Source: a virus
Virus record (IMG/VR): IMGVR_UViG_3300011116_000065
Span: 1 to 24,672 of that record
Length of the DNA: 24,672 bases
Reading direction: 5' to 3' (one strand)
Below the pieces are notes generated by a model, which worked only from the letters and a program-made list of their open reading frames with translations, ran no database searches and had not been told where the DNA came from. Below are positions 15,241 through 21,766 of this stretch, one piece after another. Made by a program: the position numbers and the translations under genes. Position 1 is the first letter of the stretch; every line of letters begins with the position of its first letter.

Positions 15241-15699
15241 TCAGACAACAGTCCATACTGAACCCGTCGGAACTGTGATCGTGACCCCCGTGTTAACCGT
15301 GAGTGGCCCTGCGCTCAAAGCGTTTCTTCCGCTGTTGATGGTGTAGTTTGCCGTGATGGTGGTGTCGTTCTCCATCATGCCCGTTGAGCCGGTAACTGAT
15401 CTGCCTGCGGGGTAGGTGACAAACACATCTTTTGTACCCGCACTGAAATTCACCAAGCTGCCTGAGTTGCTGGAAGCCAGCACCGTGTCTCGGCTCAGGG
15501 TTGTACCGGAAGACGTATACGTACCCACACCCACTTCCCACTCAGAAGTGCCTTGCCCAGCAATTGTGTAATACGTTATGTTGCCATTCCCAACGACAGC
15601 AAAAGACTGAAAGCCTGTTACGGCTCCGGCAAGCGTGACTGTGCCTGTACCAGCGGTGGTAGTAGTTTCCCGAACGCGATCAGCTAAAACCAATGCCAT
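15241..15699 (-). CDS. Tail-fibre protein, 152 aa
   Basis: Starts at ATG 15699 with only a weak SD (GAGAG). Residues 1-100 (ALVLADRVRETTTTAGTGTV, GAVTGFQSFAVVGNGNITYY, GTSEWEVGVGTYTSSGTTLS, ASSNSGSLVNFSAGTKDVFV) are a highly conserved module that begins tail-fibre proteins in very many phages. Normally it leads into a long shaft; here it goes straight to the 43-residue cap at 15244-15372 ([20 protein letters not shown]). The result is a short anchor-plus-cap fibre, the second of three with the same cap. Function as a tail-attached fibre base is inferred from the conserved N-terminus. Confidence 0.78.
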   Translation of the reverse strand: MALVLADRVRETTTTAGTGTVTLAGAVTGFQSFAVVGNGNITYYTIAGQGTSEWEVGVGTYTSSGTTLSRDTVLASSNSGSLVNFSAGTKDVFVTYPAGRSVTGSTGMMENDTTITANYTINSGRNALSAGPLTVNTGVTITVPTGSVWTVV

Positions 15700-15708
15700 G
15701 TCTTACTC

Positions 15709-17097
15709 TCAGGTTGTCCCAATCTTTGTCCAAGTATTGGGGTTGCTGTCATTTATTTCTGCCCAGTCAGCGGACTCTGCGGTGTTTAGATTTGCCCAGC
15801 CCGCACTTTGGGCTGCGTTGATTGTCGCCCAAGTTGCGCCTTCTGAGGTGTCTATGTTTGACCAGTTTGCGGTTTGACTGTCGTTGATGAGTTCCCACAA
15901 GAATCGGGCAAAGAACGAGTCCGATACCGTGATGGTTTCTTGGATGGCGGCGATGAATATCTGAGACGCAGTGACCGCATCAATTACACCGCCAAACTCC
16001 TCAATCAGCGCCTCAAATGTGGCAAACGCTTCCATTGCATCCGTAGCCACGGAAGACTCACTGATGTCGGTCAAGAACAAGAATGCGCCTGTTACAGAAT
16101 CCGTGGCAGTAGCGGACTCGCTGATTGAACCAAGAAACGCAAATGAGCTGTCTACAGTATCTGTCGCAGTCACTGATTCTGCAATCTGCGTGGCGTAAAT
16201 CGGTGTCGTTGAATCTTCATCCGTCGCTGTCGCTGTCTCTGCTACATTTGTAGCAAAAGTTTGTACCACAGAATCTGAATCTGTCGCTGTCACCGTCTCT
16301 GACACCACCCCGCCAAAACTTGCTGTAGATGCAATCGCATCTGATGCAGATGCTGCTTCCTCCACCGGAGCGTTGAATGTGCTGGCGGCTACTGCGTCGG
16401 AGTCTGTGGCTGTAACTGTTTCAGATACTGCGGACAAGAACACAAGCAATGCAGACATGACATCTGTTGCAGTTACTGATTCTGCTATTGCTGTTACAAA
16501 ATCTTGCGCTGCGGAGATTGCATCTGTTGCCGTAGCTGTTTCTGACACCGCCACAGCAAAGTCTTGTGTAGATGATATTTCGTCGGTTGCAGTCGCTGAT
16601 TCAGATACCGCGCTTGGGAATTCTGCCGCTGCTGATATAGCGTCCGTTGCTGTTGATGTTTCAGACACCGCTGCCAAAAAGGTCAACAATGATTCAACTG
16701 CATCAGATGCAGTAGCTGTCTCGGATACGGCTGATACAAATTCTTGGATTGCAGATATGGCATCCGTTGCCGTTACTGCCTCGGATATATCTGTTGCAAA
16801 AGTCTGTAAGGCTGAGAGCGTATCAGTGGCTGTCGCAGATTCAGAAATATCAGTGGAGAATGTCGCCGCAGCCGAAATGGAGTCTGTCGCTGTAGATGTC
16901 TCAGAAACTTCCGCCAAAAATGTCAGTAAAGACGAAATTGAATCAGTGGCGGTAGAAGTCTCGGATACATCCGAATTAAAAGTTAAAAGCGAAGATATGC
17001 TATCCGTCGCTGTGGCTGATTCAGATACTGAGGCAGCAAATGTATTACCACTGAGCGACGAAAACGGGGCTTGTGAGAATGCGGTTAAACCAAACAC
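15709..17097 (-). CDS. Tandem-repeat tail protein, 462 aa
   Basis: The start is GTG 17097, the first possible codon after an in-frame TGA, with GGGG about 6 nt upstream. After a 22-residue opening (FGLTAFSQAPFSSLSGN) come 19 repeats of 20 residues (two have 21). The consensus is roughly VSE-S/T-A/V-T-A-T-D-x-I-S plus an aromatic position, so the chain is very rich in Ser, Thr, Ala and acidic residues. The last 58 residues switch to five Trp repeats spaced exactly 11 residues apart. I have seen similar repeats in uncultured phage proteins but know no function. A fibrous shaft or surface spacer attached to the tail is the likeliest role. Confidence 0.72.
   Translation of the reverse strand: MFGLTAFSQAPFSSLSGNTFAASVSESATATDSISSLLTFNSDVSETSTATDSISSLLTFLAEVSETSTATDSISAAATFSTDISESATATDTLSALQTFATDISEAVTATDAISAIQEFVSAVSETATASDAVESLLTFLAAVSETSTATDAISAAAEFPSAVSESATATDEISSTQDFAVAVSETATATDAISAAQDFVTAIAESVTATDVMSALLVFLSAVSETVTATDSDAVAASTFNAPVEEAASASDAIASTASFGGVVSETVTATDSDSVVQTFATNVAETATATDEDSTTPIYATQIAESVTATDTVDSSFAFLGSISESATATDSVTGAFLFLTDISESSVATDAMEAFATFEALIEEFGGVIDAVTASQIFIAAIQETITVSDSFFARFLWELINDSQTANWSNIDTSEGATWATINAAQSAGWANLNTAESADWAEINDSNPNTWTKIGTT
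15712..15885 (-). repeat. Five 11-residue Trp repeats (33-bp period)
   Basis: The last 58 residues of the repeat protein have Trp at positions 8, 19, 30, 41 and 52 of this segment, an exact 11-residue period. The unit is roughly W-x-x-I/L-N/D-T/A-x-E/Q-S-A-x. Confidence 0.85.
15886..17031 (-). repeat. 19 tandem repeats of about 20 residues (60-bp period)
   Basis: Residues 23-404 divide into 19 units; 17 have 20 residues and two have 21. Most keep E at position 3, A-T-D near 7-9 and a large hydrophobic residue near 17. Units 17-19 are the most degenerate. The period keeps the frame, so changes in copy number would alter length only. Confidence 0.88.
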
Positions 17098-17111
17098 TCA
17101 TGCCCCGCCAT

Positions 17112-17288
17112 TTAAACGGCAGCCAGCTCGGACTCAGCAAACCAACGCTGTTGAGGATTGCCATCAACATCAGTCCACTCAATCAGATATGACACGTTGC
17201 CGTCGTCGTCCATGCGCATTGCAATCACTGGGCCTTGGGGTACAACGCCAGCCAGCTTTACGACATCGCCTTTTTTGAATGTTGCCAT
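17112..17288 (-). CDS. Small SH3-like protein (DUF2158-like), 58 aa
   Basis: I start at ATG 17288, with AAGGA about 8 nt upstream; longer readings are shadows of the endonuclease gene. The sequence ATFKKGDVVKLAGVVPQGP, then AMRMDDDGNVSYLIEWTDVD and RWFAESELAAV, has the plan of small DUF2158/KOW-like barrels: a GD-V-V-x-L strand, a central strand, and a closing W-F-x-E-x-E-L. Function unknown; nucleic-acid or protein binding is possible. It lies between the endonuclease-like gene and the repeat protein. Confidence 0.65.
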   Translation of the reverse strand: MATFKKGDVVKLAGVVPQGPVIAMRMDDDGNVSYLIEWTDVDGNPQQRWFAESELAAV

Positions 17289-17304
17289 TTTTATTCCTTC
17301 ATCT

Positions 17305-17871
17305 TCACGCAACCACATCGGCAAAAGTTTTGCCATGAATAATATTCAACACCGTTTTCTTACTCACTCCAAGCTCTGTAGCAATCGCTTGTGCAGTCAT
17401 TGTCGGATAATTTGCCCGTACATACAACGCATCTTTTGGCTGTAACTTGGAATTTGGACGCTCAGAAATAGGCAATGTAACCGCATCTTGTTCTGACATA
17501 CCTTTTTTCAGCCTGTGCAAAATTGCAGCACTTCGACAACCAAGTTCTCTAGCCCATTCAGCCAAAACTTGCGTCTTGCCGTTGGCGGTTATATGCCGGT
17601 TATTTCTCTTGTTTTTTGCTTGCTCTGCGCGTGTGGCCCATCGGCAGTTTGATGGGCCATAGTTTGCACTGTTGTCAATACGCTCCAATGTGCCACCTTC
17701 TGGTAATGGCCCCATGTCAATCAAAAACTGAGCAAACCCTTCTGCGCCATGCCAGCAAGCGTCAACACAAATCCCGCGCCCACCATAATTGGCGTAACTT
17801 TTTTGATTTGTGTTGTAACACCTGTTGTGCATTGTTCGCCAAACTCCAAGAAGTTTTTTTGAATGTTTCAT
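17305..17871 (-). CDS. Homing-endonuclease-like protein with C-terminal HTH
   Basis: A 188-residue protein with a strong GGAGG before ATG 17871. Residues 10-90 hold a signature I know from phage homing-endonuclease-like proteins (often labelled HNH or AP2-like): VWRTMHNRCYN, YGGRGICVDACW, FLIDMGPLPEGGTLERIDNS, YGPSNCRWATRAEQAKNKR. Residues 95-134 (GKTQVLAEWARELGCRSAAI, LKKGMSEQDA) and 150-181 (TAQAIATELGVSKKTVLNII) look like two DNA-binding units, the second a clear helix-turn-helix. This domain order suits a free-standing homing endonuclease. It interrupts the late structural genes, follows the largest gap here (43 nt), and has a possible promoter. Catalytic residues are not certain. Confidence 0.7.
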   Translation of the reverse strand: MKHSKKLLGVWRTMHNRCYNTNQKSYANYGGRGICVDACWHGAEGFAQFLIDMGPLPEGGTLERIDNSANYGPSNCRWATRAEQAKNKRNNRHITANGKTQVLAEWARELGCRSAAILHRLKKGMSEQDAVTLPISERPNSKLQPKDALYVRANYPTMTAQAIATELGVSKKTVLNIIHGKTFADVVA

Positions 17872-17896
17872 GTATCCTCCAATGTTGTTACATCAG

Positions 17897-17925
17897 AGTA
17901 TACCCAAGTTTAGTTTATCCCGCAA
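17897..17925 (-). promoter_or_regulatory. Possible promoter for the homing-endonuclease-like gene
   Basis: On the minus strand TTGCGG and TATACT are separated by 17 nt, 26 nt before ATG 17871. The -10 is good (5 of 6), the -35 poor (TTG only). It lies in the window's largest gap, overlapping the previous stop. Chance occurrence is quite possible. Confidence 0.25.
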
Positions 17926-18496
17926 GTGACAAAGTATACGATACATTTAGTGTGTCACCTGACACAACAGAACGATCTCCGGGGGAGGTGAAGTCTGAGG
18001 CTGAGTACAGAGTACCAGTCGAGCCACCTTTGGTGTTGTTACTTGTCAAGAACGCTCCACCGATTGTTGCGGTTGCGTTGATGCTGAACACTGCCGGAGA
18101 AGCAGAGTTTGTAGCCACAGATGGGTTGGCTGTGGTCGGTGTGGCAAAAGAACATGCTGGGCGGGTAGCTTGGCTGTAGCCTGTTTGCTCTGTCCATCCA
18201 ATGTGTGAAGACATGGTGTCAGATGCAGCAGGGTTGTTTGTTGAACCCGAACCGTATAAGCCGATGTACCAAGTGGCGGTGTAAGCACTACCAAGGAAGT
18301 ACTTGTTGTTCATGTCTTGCAGACCACCGTTGACAACCAAATTGGGGCATACCGCTTCCCACTTTAGGTTGCCGTCCTTGTCAAAGCACTGCATGGTGTA
18401 AACGCCCTTGGCTGAAGCAGACTCGCCAGCTTGTAAGGCTTGTGTGATTGCGCTACCAACAGTATCGGTAGCTTGAGATTTTTCAATTGCTGACAT
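17915..18496 (-). CDS. Conserved beta-rich phage virion protein, 193 aa
   Basis: ATG 18496 follows TAAGGAG, which contains the preceding stop. The core KWEAVCPNLVVNGGLQDMNN, then YFLGSAYTATWYIGLYGSGS, NNPAASDTMSSHIGWTEQ, TNSASPAVFSINATATIGGA, FLTSNNTKGGSTGTLYSASD and GDRSVVSGDTLNVSYTLSL is a strongly conserved family in uncultured tailed phages, found with connector and tail genes. Structure is probably all beta after a helical first 30 residues. A tail or decoration protein is the likely role; none is established in my knowledge. The gene looks complete. Confidence 0.7.
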   Translation of the reverse strand: MSAIEKSQATDTVGSAITQALQAGESASAKGVYTMQCFDKDGNLKWEAVCPNLVVNGGLQDMNNKYFLGSAYTATWYIGLYGSGSTNNPAASDTMSSHIGWTEQTGYSQATRPACSFATPTTANPSVATNSASPAVFSINATATIGGAFLTSNNTKGGSTGTLYSASDFTSPGDRSVVSGDTLNVSYTLSLAG

Positions 18497-18506
18497 TTGT
18501 TACTCC

Positions 18507-18929
18507 TTAAACAAGTCGAATGAGTGCTGATGTGCTGGTGTTGGCAGGCATCGTCACAGTGAAAGTATTGCTGGATGTTTTGTCGTTACCAAAATCAAGC
18601 ACACAGATTGCGCCGTTGTCTCCGGCTTTGTAAATCAAAGCCCCTCTTGCAGTGATCTGCCCCGTCCAAGACGGTGAAGAAAACGACACGTATGTAACGC
18701 TGCCAGACGCCGTAGCTTCGGATGTAATAGTCGTCGTTACGACTTGCCCGCCTGCTACATAGTCTCCACCAGAAGCCTCGCCAGTTGCAGTGTAGGTTGT
18801 GGTGGTTTCATCCAGCGTTGCATCATTTGTGTACAGGGCCAAATAAAACGTATCTGAAGTCAGATTGATCGTTGCATTGGCTAACCCTGCCCGCAAGGTG
18901 TTGCAAGAAAAGTTTCCTGTGAATGCCAT
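18507..18929 (-). CDS. Conserved beta-rich phage virion protein, 140 aa
   Basis: The gene starts at ATG 18929, overlapping the adaptor stop (TGATG); the TTG one codon upstream is unlikely. The sequence has TFYLALYTNDATLDETTTTY, GEASGGDYVAGGQVV, VTYVSFSSPSWTGQITARGA, LIYKAGDNGAICVLDFGNDK and a closing ALIRLV. This pattern (short beta domain with ARGALIY and VLDFG) is a widespread small phage structural family. Coupling to the adaptor gene suggests a neck or tail component, which is inference. No enzymatic feature is visible. Confidence 0.7.
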   Translation of the reverse strand: MAFTGNFSCNTLRAGLANATINLTSDTFYLALYTNDATLDETTTTYTATGEASGGDYVAGGQVVTTTITSEATASGSVTYVSFSSPSWTGQITARGALIYKAGDNGAICVLDFGNDKTSSNTFTVTMPANTSTSALIRLV

Positions 18930-19618
18930 CAACGAACCCCATTATTCTGAGGAAGCGGCGGCAGTCTAAACTGTCCACTGCGATAGGCATCCTGTCTTTC
19001 AAGACCATCACCCATGCGTTGAGCCAAAGCCAAAGCTTCCTTGTATTTGCCGTCGTACAAGGCAACCATATCAGCCTCACCCTTCATATAGGTATAAGCC
19101 TCGACAAGTGTTCCGTACAACAGGACAGTGTCAAAGTTGTCTCCCAACCATGTGGTGGTTGCAGTTGTGATTGACTCGGGGTAATAGTAGTAATGCAACT
19201 CAACGTCATACGCCGCATCAGGTGTCGGGCCAAGGATAAAACTCAACTCGTTTGTGATGATAGGGCTTGGTGCATTTGTGGTGGTTGGGCCAAACAACGC
19301 ATAGTATTTCGGAAGAGCTGTGTCAGTTGGTTTTGGATATGCCTGACGGATGAAGTTCACATCCTTATTCAACAGATACTCGTAGTTGCCATCCGCATCA
19401 ATCACAGCCAACGAAAATGTTGACAAAAAATCACCGGGGCAAGATAAGTATTTGTTGTTGGCTACCGTGATGCCAGTTACGTTTTTACGGATGGCGGGAA
19501 ACTGAACCGAGTTGTAAATGCGCTGCTCTGCCTGAGTTATGAACGTGTTCATATTCACCGTGGGTACGGTGTTCTCAGTGTAGTCAGTGACCGCAGCTAC
19601 AAGCTCAGAATAGTTCAT
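18929..19618 (-). CDS. Head-to-tail adaptor, SU10-adaptor-like
   Basis: A 229-residue protein whose ATG overlaps the preceding stop (ATGA). It shows the typical opening NYSELVAAVTDYTENTVPTV, FITQAEQRIYNSVQFPAIRK and the later YDVELHYYYYPESITTATTT, WLGDNFDTVLLYGTLVEAYT, YMKGEADMVALYDGKYKEAL. This is the family I know as the SU10-type phage adaptor, which links portal to tail in short-tailed phages. The helical N- and C-terminal parts around a beta middle fit that fold. Length is normal. Presence of this protein supports a short-tailed (podovirus-like) particle. Confidence 0.75.
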   Translation of the reverse strand: MNYSELVAAVTDYTENTVPTVNMNTFITQAEQRIYNSVQFPAIRKNVTGITVANNKYLSCPGDFLSTFSLAVIDADGNYEYLLNKDVNFIRQAYPKPTDTALPKYYALFGPTTTNAPSPIITNELSFILGPTPDAAYDVELHYYYYPESITTATTTWLGDNFDTVLLYGTLVEAYTYMKGEADMVALYDGKYKEALALAQRMGDGLERQDAYRSGQFRLPPLPQNNGVR

Positions 19619-19815
19619 GCCATTGGGCCTCTGGCCATCAAGCCTTTGGTAGCCGCGCCAGTGCCACGGATTTTGATGCCGTCAGTTTTGGTAGGTTTGT
19701 ATTCGCCACTGCGTGTATTGGCAACTGAAACATTTGCTTCGCGCAGATACTTCTTGTTGTCACCAATACCAGCTTCTTGGATGGGTGCTTTTTGAGGTTG
19801 TTTGTACTCAGCCAT
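19615..19815 (-). CDS. Small conserved phage protein ending RGTGAATKG..ARGPMA
   Basis: I start at ATG 19815 (66 residues), one nucleotide after the upstream stop, with AGGGG about 9 nt before. The sequence AEYKQPQKAPIQEAGIGDNK, KYLREANVSVANTRSGEY and KTDGIKIRGTGAATKGLMAR is strikingly conserved across uncultured aquatic phages as I recall. Its end (TDGIKIRG) loosely echoes the ADG-x-A-x-R-G tail of the small genes at 22-24 kb. Basic, probably disordered, no known function. Its frame overlaps the adaptor gene by 4 nt, so it may be a partner of the connector. Confidence 0.7.
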   Translation of the reverse strand: MAEYKQPQKAPIQEAGIGDNKKYLREANVSVANTRSGEYKPTKTDGIKIRGTGAATKGLMARGPMA

Positions 19816-19816
19816 A

Positions 19817-19993
19817 TTATTTACCCCTGCCAGCACTACGCTGATTCATGATCTTGGCCATGTTGCGACCATACTTGAGCATGTCGCTGTTGGTCTTGCC
19901 GCCAGCACGCATCTTTTTTGCACCGGGGTGCATGCGCTGCTCATGGGCTTTGACCTCTTTATCAGCGATCTTCTTTACCTGTTTTGTGTCCAT
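19817..19993 (-). CDS. Small basic conserved phage protein, 58 aa
   Basis: Two ATGs stand side by side (19996 and 19993). I choose the second because its spacing from TAAGGAG is 6 nt rather than 3. The sequence DTKQVKKIADKEVKAHEQRM, GAKKMRAGGKTNSDMLKYGR, NMAKIMNQR is basic, with a helical first half, and recurs in related phage clusters. No function is known. It lies between the Zn-ribbon-like gene and another small basic gene in the connector block. Confidence 0.65.
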   Translation of the reverse strand: MDTKQVKKIADKEVKAHEQRMHPGAKKMRAGGKTNSDMLKYGRNMAKIMNQRSAGRGK

Positions 19994-19999
19994 CATCGA

Positions 20000-20006
20000 C
20001 TCCTTA
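20000..20006 (-). promoter_or_regulatory. SD TAAGGAG carrying the upstream stop
   Basis: TAA ends the Zn-ribbon gene and GGAG serves the next start; it lies 6 nt from ATG 19993 and 3 nt from ATG 19996, which selects the second. Confidence 0.55.
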
Positions 20007-20429
20007 TGTCGTTGTAACCGTAACTGTACCAAGTTCTACCGTTAAAACCAAATAATTTGGAGTTAAAGCAGTATCAAAAAACGATGCTCCGCCAACCGGA
20101 TTCCATCCCCATTGAAAGATTCGACTACCGGCCTCTACTGTTCCCGCCCCATCTGGCCCGTTGCCAGTTGGAACAAGTTGCAAACCATTCGTACCAGACA
20201 GCACATAGCTTCGATCTGGGCGAGGATTCCTCAAAGCCTGTGGATCATCAACTGGCCACATGCCCAACTGCAACTGCGGGTGGTCGGGATCCCAGCATTC
20301 CGGGCAAACAAGCAAATCGTACTTCTTTGTCTTGATGATCTCAGTTTTAAGAACCTTCAATTTGAACCGTTGGTCGCAGCGATCGCACTGGGCAATCGCA
20401 TACTTACCGCTGGCAAACCTATTGCCCAT
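20004..20429 (-). CDS. Zn-ribbon-like phage protein, 141 aa
   Basis: ATG 20429 has GGAGG 6 nt upstream, formed by the last codons and stop of the previous gene. Residues 1-45 carry FASGKYAIAQCDRCDQRFKL and LLVCPECWDPDHPQLQLG, with paired C15/C18 and C42/C45 suited to bind one zinc. PVDDPQALRNPRPDRSY is a conserved follow-on in phage relatives. The C-terminal half (GWNPVGGASFFDTALTPNY, then VTVTTT) is a beta tail. It could be a nucleic-acid or protein-binding structural component; the context of connector genes favours a particle protein. Family recognised, function unknown. Confidence 0.7.
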   Translation of the reverse strand: MGNRFASGKYAIAQCDRCDQRFKLKVLKTEIIKTKKYDLLVCPECWDPDHPQLQLGMWPVDDPQALRNPRPDRSYVLSGTNGLQLVPTGNGPDGAGTVEAGSRIFQWGWNPVGGASFFDTALTPNYLVLTVELGTVTVTTT

Positions 20430-20431
20430 CG

Positions 20432-21358
20432 TTACCTCCCAATGTAGGTTTGACGGGGCACAAGTCTCAAGGCTGCTTTCTCATGATCTTCGTAGGCGGC
20501 AAGTTCCCAAGCTTCGTCGTACTGCTGCTTCAATATGGGCAAACGCTCCATACCTGTAGGGATCTTCCCAGCGATGTAGTACGACAAGCCAGCGGCCATG
20601 CAAGGGATGAAGCGAAATGGCACGTCCATGATGTTGACACCGCCACCTGCGTCTTGGGTTCGACGCAAGCGCCAATACACCAACTGATACTGTTGGGCAT
20701 TGTCTGGGGTTGGCCAAACGGTGACTGCGGGAACTTGCTGCCAGTAAACGGCTGTACCGCTTGTGTGGCTGGCCGCCGTGGTGTTTTGCTGGCCACGGAA
20801 GCAGTTGTACAAAATGTTGCCTGAGATATAGCTGTAATTGATGATCTCGTTGTCGATCTTTACAAACCCAGCGGCGGGAAGTCCAACCACGGAGTCCAAC
20901 GTAATCTGAGTGTCGGTACTGGTGATTGTTCCGCTCAAAGCTAGTCCTGTGGGCGAAGTCTGGCCGTTGTACCGCTGAATCCAAATCTGGATGGGTCTGG
21001 CTTGAGTGATCTTGTTGGGTATCGTAGCGTAGGTGGAGACGCTGATACGTGTGATGGTCAAATCAGCCTGAGTCGAAGCCACGTTTGCGCCTGTGCGAAT
21101 GACATGCTCCAGCAGGTCGATAGTGTCGTCAGGTAATGGGTAAGTGTTTTGTCCCTGCACCAAGTCAATTGTGCCGGTCTCAATTGTCCACAGGTTGATG
21201 CCCCGGTTGGCCCAATCTGCAAACATGATGTTCAAACTGCGTCTGGCTGTACGCAGGTCATAGCCAGTGCGAAGCTCGCTACCGGCGCGTTCAAATGCCT
21301 CCTCGACCAGCTCGGTGAGGTCTAGGTTAAAGCTGACTGCGCCAGAGGTATTTGCCAT
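20432..21358 (-). CDS. Head-tail connector / tail protein with inserted domain, 308 aa
   Basis: Starts at ATG 21358, 1 nt after the small gene before it. The N-terminal LTELVEEAFERAGSELRTGY, DLRTARRSLNIMFADWANRG and INLWTIETGTIDLVQGQNTY, and later TVWPTPDNAQQYQLVYWRLR, form a conserved phage family seen next to SU10-like adaptors. The C-terminus (GKIPTGMERLPILKQQYDEA, then QTYIGR) is helical. An Ig-like insert (about residues 136-208) lies between IQIWIQRYNG and VTVWPTPD. A connector or tail-tube protein is likely; the exact place in the neck is inferred. Confidence 0.7.
   Translation of the reverse strand: MANTSGAVSFNLDLTELVEEAFERAGSELRTGYDLRTARRSLNIMFADWANRGINLWTIETGTIDLVQGQNTYPLPDDTIDLLEHVIRTGANVASTQADLTITRISVSTYATIPNKITQARPIQIWIQRYNGQTSPTGLALSGTITSTDTQITLDSVVGLPAAGFVKIDNEIINYSYISGNILYNCFRGQQNTTAASHTSGTAVYWQQVPAVTVWPTPDNAQQYQLVYWRLRRTQDAGGGVNIMDVPFRFIPCMAAGLSYYIAGKIPTGMERLPILKQQYDEAWELAAYEDHEKAALRLVPRQTYIGR
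20735..20953 (-). other. Inserted Ig-like/beta domain in the connector protein
   Basis: Residues about 136-208 (TLDSVVGLPAAGFVKIDNEI, INYSYISGN, CFRGQQNTTAASHTSGTAV) match a small module common in phage structural proteins: a G-x-x-x-I-D-x-E-x-I-x-Y strand pair, then RG...T.A.H. It interrupts the path from IWIQRY to TVWPTPD. Confidence 0.5.
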
Positions 21359-21359
21359 G

Positions 21360-21533
21360 TCACTTCATTTTCTTGAGGGTTTGGGCCAAACGCGCACGCT
21401 GACCCAGTTTGCCGGGCTTTTTGGCGGCTGCTGCCAGCTTCTTGGCGGGGATGGGCTTGTCGCCCTTTACGCCTAGTTCAGCACGCAACGCACCGGGTTT
21501 TTTGATCGCTTTCTGTATCCATTTCTCAGCCAT
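21360..21533 (-). CDS. Very small basic phage protein, 57 aa
   Basis: This frame of 57 residues starts at ATG 21533, overlapping the upstream stop (TGATG), and ends 1 nt before the connector gene. It reads AEKWIQKAIKKPGALRAELG, then VKGDKPIPAKKLAAAAKKPG and KLGQRARLAQTLKKMK, which is highly basic and helical. The opening KWIQKAIKKPGAL is a conserved start of small phage proteins. Without it a 170-nt gap would appear in an otherwise gap-free operon. Function unknown. Confidence 0.8.
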   Translation of the reverse strand: MAEKWIQKAIKKPGALRAELGVKGDKPIPAKKLAAAAKKPGKLGQRARLAQTLKKMK

Positions 21534-21766
21534 CACCTGTACCCCGCTGTTTTCTTTGCCACCTTGGGTGGCTGCTTCACAAACTGCTTGCCCGCCGCCT
21601 TCCCTGCTCTCTTGGCTCTTGTCGTTGCCGCATACTCAGCAGGACTCAAAGCCTTGATCGCCTTCTCTGGCAAGTACCGCTCGCCCGTGTCTGATGACCG
21701 TTTGCCGGACTTGGTACGCCATTTCTGGGCCGTCCAATCCTTGAGGGATTGCTGCGGCGCTTTCAA
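21533..21766 (-). CDS. Small basic phage protein with TTG start, 77 aa
   Basis: The open frame extends upstream through the previous gene, but only a TTG at 21766 fits: it overlaps the upstream stop as TTGA. From there the product is (M)KAPQQSLKDWTAQKWRTKSG, then KRSSDTGERYLPEKAIKALS, PAEYAATTRAKRAGKAAGKQ and KKTAGYR. The block TKSGKRSSDTGERYLP is conserved in many aquatic phages and large viruses. Lys/Arg-rich, no membrane segment, no known function. The gene after it starts within its stop (TGATG), so it is part of a tightly coupled string of small genes. Confidence 0.65.
   Translation of the reverse strand: MKAPQQSLKDWTAQKWRTKSGKRSSDTGERYLPEKAIKALSPAEYAATTRAKRAGKAAGKQFVKQPPKVAKKTAGYR

Noticed and set aside
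15886-17031. Possible CRISPR array, because of regular 60-bp spacing
   Set aside because: The repeats are diverged, have no conserved palindromic unit separated by unique spacers, and code in frame for protein repeats.
16373-17278. Open frame of 301 codons on the plus strand
   Set aside because: It is antisense to the 60-bp repeat gene, whose repeated codons lack stops on the other strand too. Its product is only the mirror of the repeats, and no plus-strand gene is otherwise supported.
17872-17914. Possible tRNA or attachment site in the largest gap
   Set aside because: The gap is only 43 nt, too short for a tRNA, and I see no repeated flank that would mark an attachment site.
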